DNA from: a candidate division TM6 bacterium UASB340
GTDB taxonomy: Bacteria > Babelota > Babeliae > Babelales > UASB340
NCBI GenBank assembly: GCA_001468925.1
Contig: LDIX01000001.1
Location: 58,477-91,733 of the forward strand
Direction: 5' to 3'
DNA length: 33,257 bases
Positions 7,764 through 18,286 of the stretch are shown one piece after another. The position numbers and the translations under genes were made by a program. The first letter of the stretch is position 1. The number at the start of each line of letters is the position of its first letter. The notes beneath the pieces were generated by a model. It had not been told where the DNA came from, did not search any database, and was given only the letters and a program-made list of their open reading frames with translations.

Positions 7764-9680
7764 CTACTCAACAGTTACGGACTTTGCTAAATTTCTTGGT
7801 TTATCGATTGGATAACCCAATTTTTTTGTTATTTGATAAACAAAAAATTGCATCAACCCAGTCATTGCAAGTGGTCCCAATAAAGAATTAACATGTGGCA
7901 CTTCAAAAGAATAATCGGCTAAAGAAATAAGCTCTTTTTGACCTTCAAAAGCAAATATTACCAAGTGACCATGTCTGGCTTTAACTTCTTGTGCATTTGA
8001 TATAATTTTTTTATAAATTACATCATCCAAAGAAGAAAATAAAACAACTGGTATATTACTGTCTATAAGTGCAATGGGCCCATGTTTTAATTCACCGGCT
8101 GGATAAGATTGTGCAAAAATATAAGAAATTTCTTTTAACTTCAAGGCTGCTTCCATGGCAAATGGATAAGCTATATGCCTTCCTAAGAAAATAAATTTAT
8201 CATATCCACTATATTTTCCGGCAAGCTTTTGATTTATTTCCCATTTATATTTTTCAATTGATAATTCTAAAATTTGTGATGCAACCAATAAATCTTCTTC
8301 TGATTGTTTCATTTGTTTTAAGCTTATCAAACCTTTCTCAAGTGCAATCCTGTTTGCTAGAAGAAAAAGTATCGCTTGCTGAGATGAAAATGCTTTAGTT
8401 GAAGCAACAGATATCTCAGGTCCGGCCTGCATAGGCAAAAATCCACCGGCTTCGCGTACCATTGTGCTTGAAGGAACATTTGTTATTACTATAGTTGGTA
8501 AATCAAAAGAACTTACTTTTCTTAAAGCTTGAAGTGTATCTGCTGTTTCCCCGGATTGCGAAACAAATATAAAAATAGAGTTATCTTCTTTAAAAAAAGT
8601 TTTATAACAAAATTCAGAAGCTAAATGCACATTTGTCTGAATATTACATATGGTTTCAAAAAAATACTGCGCAATACAACAAGCATGCCAAGATGTTCCG
8701 GCTGCTATTAAATTAATTTTTTTTAAATTCTTAACATTATCCTGCGTAATACCAAGTTGTTGCCAAATGCGATCCTGATATTCAATATCAAGCTGGTAGT
8801 CAAAAGAATCTTCATTAATTTTTTTGGTTGATAACTTTGAATCAGTACCAATAAGCCTATAAAAATTAACAGTATTATCTATAACCTTTTTTTGTTCATA
8901 AATTTCTTTAAGCATATAATGCTCAAAACCATCTTTTTCAGCATTTATAAACTTAAAATCAACATTTTGCCATTGTGAATATATTTGATTTCCGGAAAAG
9001 TCATACAATAAAACGGTATCGGATTTTATAATTGCAAAGCTATCTTCAGGCATAAATAAAACTTCATTTGTATAGTCTGAAAATGCGTACAAATCAGAAG
9101 CTACAAAATTACCATTTTTACCTTTACCTAAAACTAAGGGAGAATTGTGCCTTATTGCAATTAACTGATCCGGGAATTTTTCAATTAAAAATACACAAGA
9201 ATATGCACCCTTAAATTTTGAAATCAAATTTAAAACTGAAGATTTTAAAGAATAATTAGAGTCTAATAAAGATCCAAAATAATGAGCTAAAACCTCAGAA
9301 TCCGTCTCTGAAACAAATTCATGTCCATGAGAGATTAATTCAGTTCTCACTAATTCATAACCCTCAATTATTCCATTGTGTACTAATGCAACATTTTTTT
9401 TACAATTAAAATGGGGATGAGCATTCTCTTCGCTAACAACTCCATGAGTTGCCCACCGAGTATGACCCATCCCAACAAATCCATTATAATCAATTTTTGA
9501 TAATGATTTAGAAAGTTCTGCTACTTTACCTATCTTTTTTAGATAAACCAAATGTTTGTGTTTATTAGATACACAAACAAAACCTGCAGAATCATAACCC
9601 CTGTATTCCAGCTTAGATAAACCATTTAAAACGTAATCACGACAAACATCTTTACCGGCATAGGCTACTATTCCGCACAT
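7764..9680 (-). CDS. glmS: glutamine-fructose-6-phosphate aminotransferase (isomerizing) GlmS
   Basis: Makes glucosamine-6-phosphate for peptidoglycan and LPS. Visible: MCGIVAYAG with the N-terminal nucleophile Cys2, GHTRWATHG, HNGIIEGY, SETDSEVLAH of the class II glutaminase domain, then two SIS domains with AAGTSWHACC and SQSGETADTLQAL, the hinge region ISVASTKAFSSQ, and the conserved C-terminus DKPRNLAKSVTVE. At 638 aa it is about 30 residues longer than E. coli GlmS, with extra sequence in the linker around residues 270-320. No glmS ribozyme is visible in the 43-nt gap upstream. Confidence 0.96.
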   Translation of the reverse strand: MCGIVAYAGKDVCRDYVLNGLSKLEYRGYDSAGFVCVSNKHKHLVYLKKIGKVAELSKSLSKIDYNGFVGMGHTRWATHGVVSEENAHPHFNCKKNVALVHNGIIEGYELVRTELISHGHEFVSETDSEVLAHYFGSLLDSNYSLKSSVLNLISKFKGAYSCVFLIEKFPDQLIAIRHNSPLVLGKGKNGNFVASDLYAFSDYTNEVLFMPEDSFAIIKSDTVLLYDFSGNQIYSQWQNVDFKFINAEKDGFEHYMLKEIYEQKKVIDNTVNFYRLIGTDSKLSTKKINEDSFDYQLDIEYQDRIWQQLGITQDNVKNLKKINLIAAGTSWHACCIAQYFFETICNIQTNVHLASEFCYKTFFKEDNSIFIFVSQSGETADTLQALRKVSSFDLPTIVITNVPSSTMVREAGGFLPMQAGPEISVASTKAFSSQQAILFLLANRIALEKGLISLKQMKQSEEDLLVASQILELSIEKYKWEINQKLAGKYSGYDKFIFLGRHIAYPFAMEAALKLKEISYIFAQSYPAGELKHGPIALIDSNIPVVLFSSLDDVIYKKIISNAQEVKARHGHLVIFAFEGQKELISLADYSFEVPHVNSLLGPLAMTGLMQFFVYQITKKLGYPIDKPRNLAKSVTVE

Positions 9681-9723
9681 AACAAAACTCTCCGAATGTA
9701 AAAGTTAAAAATACAATAGAATA

Positions 9724-10128
9724 TTAACGTTTTACGAACTGGAATTTTTTTCTAGCAGCTTTTTGACCGTATTTTTTACGTTCTTTTAATCTTGAATCGA
9801 CAGTTAAAAGATCATATTTTCTTAAAACTGCTTTTAATTCAGGATCCAATTTTAATAATGCGCGACTTATTCCCAACTGAATAGCATCAGCCTGACCTTT
9901 TTTACCGCCACCACAAATATTGATTTCCAAATCAACATTTTGAGCTTTTCCGGTAACTTTACCCGGCATTGCAATCTTACTTTTTGTAAGTTTGGTATCA
10001 AAATATTTGTCGTAACTTATTCCATTTACTACAATATTTCCCTTACCGGATCTTAGCCAAACACGAGCTATAGATGACTTTCTTCTACCAACACCATGAA
10101 TATTATTAACAGCAGTACTCTTTTTCAT
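9724..10128 (-). CDS. rpsI: 30S ribosomal protein S9
   Basis: Small-subunit head protein whose C-terminal tail reaches the P-site tRNA. Visible: GVGRRKSSIARVWLRSGKGN, the GGGKKGQADAIQLGISRALL region, DSRLKERKKYGQKAARKKFQ, ending in the expected basic ...KR tail (FVKR). 134 aa. In most bacteria rpsI follows rplM (L13); here no rplM lies upstream, and instead there is tRNA-Thr and a DksA-like gene, so the usual pair is split. Confidence 0.97.
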   Translation of the reverse strand: MKKSTAVNNIHGVGRRKSSIARVWLRSGKGNIVVNGISYDKYFDTKLTKSKIAMPGKVTGKAQNVDLEINICGGGKKGQADAIQLGISRALLKLDPELKAVLRKYDLLTVDSRLKERKKYGQKAARKKFQFVKR

Positions 10129-10261
10129 AAATTCTCAAATTTAAACTATACGTAAAAATTTATACTAAACAACAATTATTAGGTTTTTATGATACAAAAG
10201 TTGAAAATTTTGTCAAAAATAAATAACAAATTAAATTAAATTTAACTTAATGTCATAAAAA

Positions 10262-10336
10262 TGGAGCCGGTGATCGGATTTGAACCGACGGCCTACTGAT
10301 TACGAATCAGTTGCTCTACCACTGAGCTACACCGGC
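10262..10336 (-). tRNA. tRNA-Thr(CGT)
   Basis: The reverse strand gives acceptor GCCGGTG/CACCGGC, D-arm AGCTCAGTGGTAGAGC, anticodon stem ACTGA/TCAGT with loop TTCGTAA (anticodon CGT), T-arm GTCGGTTCGAATCCGAT and an encoded CCA. It begins 4 nt after the stop of the DksA-like gene and precedes rpsI, so it may be read through in the same transcript. Confidence 0.96.
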
Positions 10337-10340
10337 AATA

Positions 10341-10685
10341 CTAAGCCTCAAATGATTCTTGGCAAACAATACATCGCTTAGCATATGGAAAAGTTTCCAG
10401 GCGCTTTAAAGATATAGGCTCGCCGCAATCAACACAAACACCATATTCACTTTTTTCCAATCTACCTAAAGCATCATCTATCAATTTTAATTCATTTATA
10501 TCTGTTTGTTCCAAAGATGTTTTTAAATTTTCCATAGTCAAAGATAAGGCTTCATCCCCAGTATCTTGAACCTGCCCATCAGAAACTTTTTGAGTTATTA
10601 AATTATCAAGATCTTGCACCATTTCCAATCTTCTATCAAGTAATCTCTTTTTTACCTTTTCTAAGAATTCTGCTCTTTCTTTCAC
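10341..10685 (-). CDS. DksA/TraR-family C4 zinc-finger protein
   Basis: 114 aa: an N-terminal helical region (residues 1-75) and a C4 zinc finger CVDCGEPISLKRLETFPYAK followed by RCIVCQ. DksA/TraR proteins enter the secondary channel of RNA polymerase and modulate stringent-response promoters. The coiled-coil part here is short, closer to the TraR/YteA type than to full DksA, so the exact role is uncertain. The GTG start at 10685 is supported by AAAGGTGA about 5 nt upstream. It overlaps the 3' end of tadA by 50 nt in another frame, unusually long for a same-strand overlap. Confidence 0.85.
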   Translation of the reverse strand: MKERAEFLEKVKKRLLDRRLEMVQDLDNLITQKVSDGQVQDTGDEALSLTMENLKTSLEQTDINELKLIDDALGRLEKSEYGVCVDCGEPISLKRLETFPYAKRCIVCQESFEA

Positions 10686-11154
10686 AATTCACCTTTCTCA
10701 ATTTTCTTAAGTTCATAAAAAACTTCCTAAGGATATCAATACTTTCAGTCTCTTTCAACCCTCCAACGATCAATAAATCTTTTTTATAGAGTTTATGTTT
10801 TAATGCTTCTTGCAATCCGGAGCCAAATTCTTTAGATACTGCCCCAAAATATAAAGCTTTAATTCTACTTAATTGTATTAAGCCTAAACACATTAAACAC
10901 GGCTCCAAACTTACATAGATTGAACAATTATCCAATCTCCATGTTTTTAATTTTTTACATGCTTTTTGTATAGCTAAAACTTCGGCATGCCCCGTCTGGC
11001 ACTTATTTTTTTCAGTTTTATTGTATGCTTTTGATAAAATATTTCCCATATTATCAACAATTAATGCGCCAACAGGAACCTCTTCTTTTTTTAATGCAAG
11101 CTTTGCTTGGTTTAAAGCTTGATCCATAAATATTAAATTTTCTTTTGTATACAT
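10636..11154 (-). CDS. tadA: tRNA-specific adenosine deaminase TadA
   Basis: Deaminates A34 to inosine in tRNA-Arg(ACG). Visible: AKLALKKEEVPVGALIV, the zinc/active-site motif TGHAEVLAIQKA (His and catalytic Glu), and SLEPCLMCLGLIQLSRI (PCxxC). 172 aa from the ATG at 11154; a TTG five codons further upstream is possible but lacks support. The C-terminal 50 residues are basic and beyond the core fold, and their coding region overlaps the start of the DksA-like gene. Confidence 0.93.
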   Translation of the reverse strand: MYTKENLIFMDQALNQAKLALKKEEVPVGALIVDNMGNILSKAYNKTEKNKCQTGHAEVLAIQKACKKLKTWRLDNCSIYVSLEPCLMCLGLIQLSRIKALYFGAVSKEFGSGLQEALKHKLYKKDLLIVGGLKETESIDILRKFFMNLRKLRKVNCERKSRILRKGKKEIT

Positions 11155-11302
11155 AATTAATATTCTCAAATAAATTAATTAAAAAAATTATAATATTAAG
11201 AATAATAAATAAAAATAAATAATAATAATATTGCATAAAAATTTTAGTTTTGGTTATATTGTCGCTACGTAATTTAAATTCGATAAAATATTAATTTTTT
11301 AG

Positions 11303-11308
11303 TATAAT
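11303..11308 (+). promoter_or_regulatory. candidate -10 box upstream of gyrB
   Basis: A perfect TATAAT at 11303-11308 lies 55 nt before the gyrB ATG. No good -35 hexamer stands 16-18 bp upstream; the region is simply AT-rich. Low to moderate confidence. Confidence 0.4.
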
Positions 11309-11341
11309 GGATATACAAAAAAAGATTTGGGGAAAACCTAA

Positions 11342-13795
<2,454 letters not shown>

Positions 13796-13801
13796 TTGTT
13801 T

Positions 13802-13828
13802 AAAGGGCTCTTAATTGAGCCCTTTTTT
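13802..13828 (+). terminator. rho-independent terminator after gyrB
   Basis: Perfect 9-bp stem AAAGGGCTC/GAGCCCTTT with loop TTAATT, running into a T-run. The reverse strand also forms the hairpin with a weaker T-tract, so it may work for the convergent suf operon, whose last stop codon (13827-13829) lies inside the T-run. Confidence 0.9.
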
Positions 13829-14555
13829 AATTCAAAAAAGAATTGATCAATAAATCTTTTGCTTCGCAATAATTTATGCCGCGACTTTCCAAATAAAATA
13901 ATTGATTTTCATTTAATCTGGACACAGCCGCTCCGTGTTTGCAAATTACATCTTGCGATTCAACTTCAAGCTTAGGTTTGATTAAAGCAACAGAAGAACA
14001 TCCAAACATTAAGCTTTTTGTATCTTGATTTGCATTTATTGCTATTAAATCTTTATTCACTTTTATCAAATTATCGCTGTATAATTTTGCAAACTGAGAT
14101 AAAGCAGACTTAATAATCAAATTACTTTTAGTTTGACTTGCATTGTGTTCTTGGATTGTTTCAATATTCAAAAAATTATTTCCTGCTCCATTATAAGCTA
14201 TTTTTAAATCTGCACAGGAATTTTGTCCTAACAAATTAACATGAATTTTTTTATATATATTATTAATTTTTTTATTTTTTAAACATTTCTTACAAAAATA
14301 TTCACAACCATGCAACATATCAGTTTTTAAAACATAATTTAAAAAACTTTTTTCATTTAAAATAAAATATATTTCGCTATTAAATAAATTTAAATCGAAT
14401 AAATCATCTATTAAATTTATATTTAAATTATCTTTTATATTTATATTAATTTTATATTTAATATCTAAATTAATATCTTTAATATTTTGAGATAATAGAG
14501 ATTTGAGTGATAAATTATTTTCTAAATTTTTATCCAATAAAAAATTAAATTCCAT
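13827..14555 (-). CDS. sufD: Fe-S cluster assembly protein SufD
   Basis: Partner of SufB and SufC in the SufBC2D scaffold for iron-sulfur cluster assembly. 242 aa, much shorter than typical SufD (about 400 aa): the N-terminal part is reduced and poorly conserved, with a central KKCLKNKK stretch. The beta-helix end is recognisable: VESQDVICKHGAAVSRLNEN, QLFYLESRGINYCEAKDLLI. The ATG at 14555 is chosen because GGAGGG stands 5 nt upstream; a start 18 codons earlier would overlap sufB by 65 nt. With this choice the overlap is 11 nt. Third gene of sufCBD. Confidence 0.85.
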   Translation of the reverse strand: MEFNFLLDKNLENNLSLKSLLSQNIKDINLDIKYKININIKDNLNINLIDDLFDLNLFNSEIYFILNEKSFLNYVLKTDMLHGCEYFCKKCLKNKKINNIYKKIHVNLLGQNSCADLKIAYNGAGNNFLNIETIQEHNASQTKSNLIIKSALSQFAKLYSDNLIKVNKDLIAINANQDTKSLMFGCSSVALIKPKLEVESQDVICKHGAAVSRLNENQLFYLESRGINYCEAKDLLINSFLN

Positions 14556-15936
14556 CACACCCTCCATTATTAAGTCCGAAATTAACAAGTCGTTCAATTT
14601 CGACAGCATATTCTATCGGAAGGTTCTGTGTAAAAGACTCAATAAATCCATTTATAATTAAATTTTGTGCATCATCAGAACTAATTCCTCGGCTCATTAG
14701 ATAAAAAATTTGTTCATCTGCAATTTTACTTATACTCGCTTCATGAGCAACATCAGTGTTATTTTCTTTTATTTCTAACGCAGGGTATGCATATGCTTTA
14801 GAAATTTTATCAGTTATCAAAGAATCACATTGCATAAAAGATTTACAATTTACCGCATTTTTAACGACTTTAACCTTACCTCTAAAAGTAGCATTCCCAC
14901 CATTACTACTAATAGACTTAGAAATAATTTTAGAACTAGTATTAGATTTTAAGTGAATAGCTTTGGCTCCTGAATCCTGCATTTGAGATTTTCCGGCAAT
15001 CGCCAGCGATAAAATAGATGTTCTTGCGTTTTCACCTGCCAAAATTACTGCAGGATATTTCATAGTTATAGAACTTCCAATATTTGCATCTATCCATTCT
15101 ACGCAAGCATTTTTATGTGCAATAGCTCTTTTTGTTACAAGATTGTAAACACTATTTGACCAATTTTGCACAGTGTAATATTTTACCGTTGCATTTTCAT
15201 GCGCAATAATTTCTACAACAGCACTATGTAAATTATTTGACGAGTAATTTTTTGCCGTACACCCTTCAACATAACTTACACTTGAATTTTCATCTGCAAT
15301 AATTAAAGTACGTTCGAACTGACCAAGATTTTGTTGTTCGATTCTATAGTAAGCCTGCAATGGAATATCTATTTTTACATTTTTAGGAACATAGATAAAA
15401 CTTCCGCCACTCCAGACAGCACTATTAAGAGCACTAAACTTATTATCATCGTATTTTATAACAGTACCAAAATATTTTTCAAAAATTTCCGGATATTTTT
15501 TTAAAGCCATATCTGTGCCTAAAAAAATAACCCCTTTATCCTGCCACTCTTTTTTTAAATTGTGATAAACAACTTCCGACTCATACTGTGCGCCCAGTCC
15601 GGCTAAAGATTCATCTGAATTTTTGGCAACACCTAAATTATCAAAAGTTTTTTTTATTTCCGGATTTACATTTTCCCAAGAGTTACTATCTTTGGATTTT
15701 GGATCAAAATAAAAAGATAAATCATCAAAATTTAATTTGCTTAGATCCGGACCCCAATTTTGCATCTCTTTATTTTTAAAAAAATTAAAAGAGTTTAATC
15801 TATAATCAAGCATCCAAGATGGCTCATTTTTTAGATTGGAAATAGCTTTTATAGTTTCCTGATTTAACCCTTTTTTATTATTTAAATTTATATTTTGTGA
15901 ACAAATATTATCACAAGAATTACAATTACCGGACAT
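14545..15936 (-). CDS. sufB: Fe-S cluster assembly protein SufB
   Basis: Core scaffold of the SUF system. 463 aa, typical. Visible: N-terminal region with EPSWMLDYRLNSF, VIFLGTDMALKKYPEIFEKY, SALNSAVWSGGSFIYVPKNV, SSVSYVEGCTAKNY (with the conserved Cys), and DVAHEASISKIADEQIFYLM near the C-terminus with SRGIS. An N-terminal cluster CNSCDNICSQN (residues 5-15) adds Cys residues not usual in SufB and may be lineage-specific. It starts 2 nt after the sufC stop. Confidence 0.96.
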   Translation of the reverse strand: MSGNCNSCDNICSQNINLNNKKGLNQETIKAISNLKNEPSWMLDYRLNSFNFFKNKEMQNWGPDLSKLNFDDLSFYFDPKSKDSNSWENVNPEIKKTFDNLGVAKNSDESLAGLGAQYESEVVYHNLKKEWQDKGVIFLGTDMALKKYPEIFEKYFGTVIKYDDNKFSALNSAVWSGGSFIYVPKNVKIDIPLQAYYRIEQQNLGQFERTLIIADENSSVSYVEGCTAKNYSSNNLHSAVVEIIAHENATVKYYTVQNWSNSVYNLVTKRAIAHKNACVEWIDANIGSSITMKYPAVILAGENARTSILSLAIAGKSQMQDSGAKAIHLKSNTSSKIISKSISSNGGNATFRGKVKVVKNAVNCKSFMQCDSLITDKISKAYAYPALEIKENNTDVAHEASISKIADEQIFYLMSRGISSDDAQNLIINGFIESFTQNLPIEYAVEIERLVNFGLNNGGCDGI

Positions 15937-15938
15937 TT

Positions 15939-16676
15939 TTAATATCCCTCTTGCTCTATTTTTTCAGCCAAAGAGATATCTGACGAATTTATAATTGCAC
16001 CATCTTGCATAATATGTACAAAGTCTGGCTTTAGATATTTTAAAATTCTTGGATAATGCGTAATAACGATTATAGAAATTTCAGGGCTATCTCTTCTTAT
16101 TTGATCTACCGCAGTACAAACATCTCGAAGTGCATCAACATCAAGCCCCGAATCTATTTCGTCTAAAATTATAAGCTTTGGTTGCAACACAGACAATTGC
16201 AAAACTTCCAAGCGTTTTTTTTCACCGCCTGAAAAACCAACGTTTAAACTTCTTTTCAAAAATTCAGGATTAATGGAAAGTTGCTTTACTTTTGTTTGTA
16301 AATATTCTTCAAATTGATCAAAATCAAGCTCTTTATCTGTACCCAAATATAAAGAATTATATGCGGCACGCAAAAATGTTCTTATGCTCAACCCTTCTAT
16401 TTCATAAGGATTTTGAAAAGCCAAAAATAACCCCATTTTAGCTCTTAAATTTACAGATAAATTATTGATAATTTGTCCATTAAAAAATATTTGGCCGTCA
16501 TTAATTTTGTATCCGGGCATACCCATAAGAGTATAAGATAATGTACTTTTGCCTGAACCATTTGGCCCCATAATGGCATGAATTTGCCCATTTTCTATTG
16601 ATAAATTAACATTTTTTAATATTTTTTTATCATTTACGCAAACAGATAAGTTTTTTATTTCTAAAATTTTATTCAC
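15939..16676 (-). CDS. sufC: Fe-S cluster assembly ATPase SufC
   Basis: ABC-type ATPase of the SufBCD complex. Visible: Walker A GPNGSGKST, Q-loop LFLAFQNPYEIEG, signature NVGFSGGEKKRLEVLQ, Walker B KLIILDEIDSGLDVDAL and the switch ITHYPRIL. 245 aa. Start GTG at 16676 after AGGAT. The order sufC-sufB-sufD is kept, but no sufS, sufE, sufU or sufA follows; the cysteine desulfurase must lie elsewhere. No IscR or SufR operator is recognised upstream. Confidence 0.96.
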   Translation of the reverse strand: MNKILEIKNLSVCVNDKKILKNVNLSIENGQIHAIMGPNGSGKSTLSYTLMGMPGYKINDGQIFFNGQIINNLSVNLRAKMGLFLAFQNPYEIEGLSIRTFLRAAYNSLYLGTDKELDFDQFEEYLQTKVKQLSINPEFLKRSLNVGFSGGEKKRLEVLQLSVLQPKLIILDEIDSGLDVDALRDVCTAVDQIRRDSPEISIIVITHYPRILKYLKPDFVHIMQDGAIINSSDISLAEKIEQEGY

Positions 16677-16735
16677 TAAATATCCTATTATTTTGTTTCA
16701 TATGTATTAGTCTAGTTTATTAGATTTTCAAAAAT

Positions 16736-16772
16736 AGAAAAAGGGCTACATTACATAACCCTTTTTTTTGAT
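16736..16772 (-). terminator. rho-independent terminator after the glycine-zipper lipoprotein gene
   Basis: In reverse orientation AAAAAGGGTTA, loop TGTAATG, TAGCCCTTTTT (one G-T pair) followed by CTATTTTT. It lies 17 nt beyond the lipoprotein stop and before sufC, separating the two leftward units. Confidence 0.75.
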
Positions 16773-16788
16773 CAATATGTACGATTGA

Positions 16789-17031
16789 TTACTTTTCGTC
16801 ATCACCCATACTGTGACCAATTAAACCACCTGTAATGGCACCTACACCAGCACCAATAGCAGCACCACCTCCGCCACCGGCAGCAGCACCAATACCGGCA
16901 CCAGCACCAGCACCTATTAAAGCACCGCCTAAAGTCTTTTCTTGCTTAGAACAACCTGTTAAAAGGACTGTTCCGGCAAAAAGAATCAAAGCTAAAATAG
17001 CTTTAACCCCAAGTCTTTTGCTATTTTCCAT
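16789..17031 (-). CDS. glycine-zipper outer-membrane lipoprotein
   Basis: 80 aa. A signal peptide (VKAILALILFAGTVLLTGC) ends in the lipobox LLTGC, so the Cys at residue 27 should be lipidated. The mature part is a glycine-zipper: repeated GAGAGAGIGAAAGG and GAGVGAITGGLIGH, ending in an acidic GDDEK tail. This resembles the OsmB/SlyB/Rcs-type glycine-zipper lipoproteins thought to insert in or associate with the envelope. It is a single-gene unit with its own terminator. The reverse-frame Pro-rich reading is a shadow. Confidence 0.85.
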   Translation of the reverse strand: MENSKRLGVKAILALILFAGTVLLTGCSKQEKTLGGALIGAGAGAGIGAAAGGGGGAAIGAGVGAITGGLIGHSMGDDEK

Positions 17032-17111
17032 AATCTCCCCCTATAAAAATAAAACATAATTCAACTTAATTTTTCAATATCTAATTATACTTTATCAAAA
17101 TAATTTTATAT

Positions 17112-17141
17112 TTGTAAATATATTTGTAAGAAATATATAAT
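17112..17141 (+). promoter_or_regulatory. candidate promoter of the secreted-protein gene at 17257
   Basis: TTGTAA (17112-17117), 18-bp spacer, perfect TATAAT (17136-17141). It implies a 5' leader of about 110 nt, which contains a G-run unusual for this genome (GGGTGGGGGGGCG, 17166-17178). Confidence 0.5.
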
Positions 17142-17256
17142 ATGCCATAGATACAGCCATTTCTGGGTGGGGGGGCGTTTGCAGTAACAAATTAATCTTT
17201 TAAACTTAAATGGACTATTAATAGTTTCATATATTATTTATTTGGGGGTTTATATT

Positions 17257-18129
17257 ATGAAAAAGATGGCATTAGCTATTATCGCAGCCATCACATTGGC
17301 AAATTCTGTAAAAGCAGAAGAAATTGCCATGCCAATAATAACCCAAGAAATAAGTCAAAAAACAACTTCTTTTAAAGAAAAGATGAAAAATTTATCTTTA
17401 TCTGCAAAAGAAAAACTGGTTACTACTTTTGTAAAATCACAAGCTTTTGTTAAAAATCACAAAAAAACAAGTCTCTTAATTTTTTTAACTACAACAGCCC
17501 TGATCTCAATTTATCTAAATAATATCAAATATGATCATTTAGATAATTTTAAAATTAACAATTCCAGTTATGATAACCCAACGTATTATTCAAAAGGCAT
17601 TAATGATTGCTTCAAAGACTGTTTAAAATCCAAAAAAATTGGTTCTAAAAATTGTTTCGAAGCCTGCCTATATAACGAAGAAAATCTTGCAATAAAAGAT
17701 TTTTATAAATGCATAAATTATAAAACTTGTAAAGACAACGTGATAAATCTTTGTCATAAGGTTTTTGATTTTTATAAATTAAAAGTAAATTCAATAATCG
17801 ATATAGCAAATAAAAATGGTGAAAATTTATCTAATAATATGCCAAGCTTGAACCAATTAGAAAAAATATCCTGCGAACAATTGACAATAGAAAAACCTGA
17901 TTATCTATACCGAAATACGGCAAAAAACATGTCTAACTTGACTAAGGATTTGCTGTTTTCTCATTCAAATAGTTTATGTATAATTGGATCCAAATATTTT
18001 TCTAATTTTTGCAATAAATTTGCTCCTAATATTAATGCATTAAAATCATTAATATCGGATCTACACGAACGCTGGGTAAATCGAGCCTACAGATATTACT
18101 ATTGGACTGACGATTTAAATTACTATTAA
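17257..18129 (+). CDS. secreted or inner-membrane-anchored protein with conserved-looking Cys pairs, function unknown
   Basis: 290 aa, not recognised. The ATG at 17257 is chosen with GGGGG 8 nt upstream. Residues 1-22 (KKMALAIIAAITLANSVKAEE) form a signal peptide; a second hydrophobic segment near residues 68-86 (TSLLIFLTTTALISIYL) suggests membrane anchoring. The following domain carries at least ten Cys, several in CFKDC / NCFEACLY / YKCINYKTCKDN patterns, which in an exported protein suggests disulfides. It ends in a Tyr-rich tail (YRYYYWTDDLNYY). It could be an envelope or effector protein of a host-associated bacterium (inference only). Confidence 0.7.
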   Translation: MKKMALAIIAAITLANSVKAEEIAMPIITQEISQKTTSFKEKMKNLSLSAKEKLVTTFVKSQAFVKNHKKTSLLIFLTTTALISIYLNNIKYDHLDNFKINNSSYDNPTYYSKGINDCFKDCLKSKKIGSKNCFEACLYNEENLAIKDFYKCINYKTCKDNVINLCHKVFDFYKLKVNSIIDIANKNGENLSNNMPSLNQLEKISCEQLTIEKPDYLYRNTAKNMSNLTKDLLFSHSNSLCIIGSKYFSNFCNKFAPNINALKSLISDLHERWVNRAYRYYYWTDDLNYY

Positions 18130-18286
18130 CCACTAATTTTTTGAACCACATAAGAGGATTAACTTCGTTATGAATAATTTTCAACTGAAAAAATCATTAT
18201 GATGTGTTTCTAAAATATGTAAAAAACGCCCGCAAATCTTATTGGTACGGTGAAACAAACTAACACTTAATTTAATTAAGATAGCA

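Noticed and set aside
16835-17059. Pro/Ala-rich plus-strand frame
   Set aside because: It is the complement of the Gly/Ala zipper of the lipoprotein gene, which has a clear signal peptide and lipobox.
18130-18286. Intergenic stretch before the BatE-like gene stop as a possible small RNA
   Set aside because: Only short imperfect hairpins and no promoter/terminator pair; nothing beyond background.
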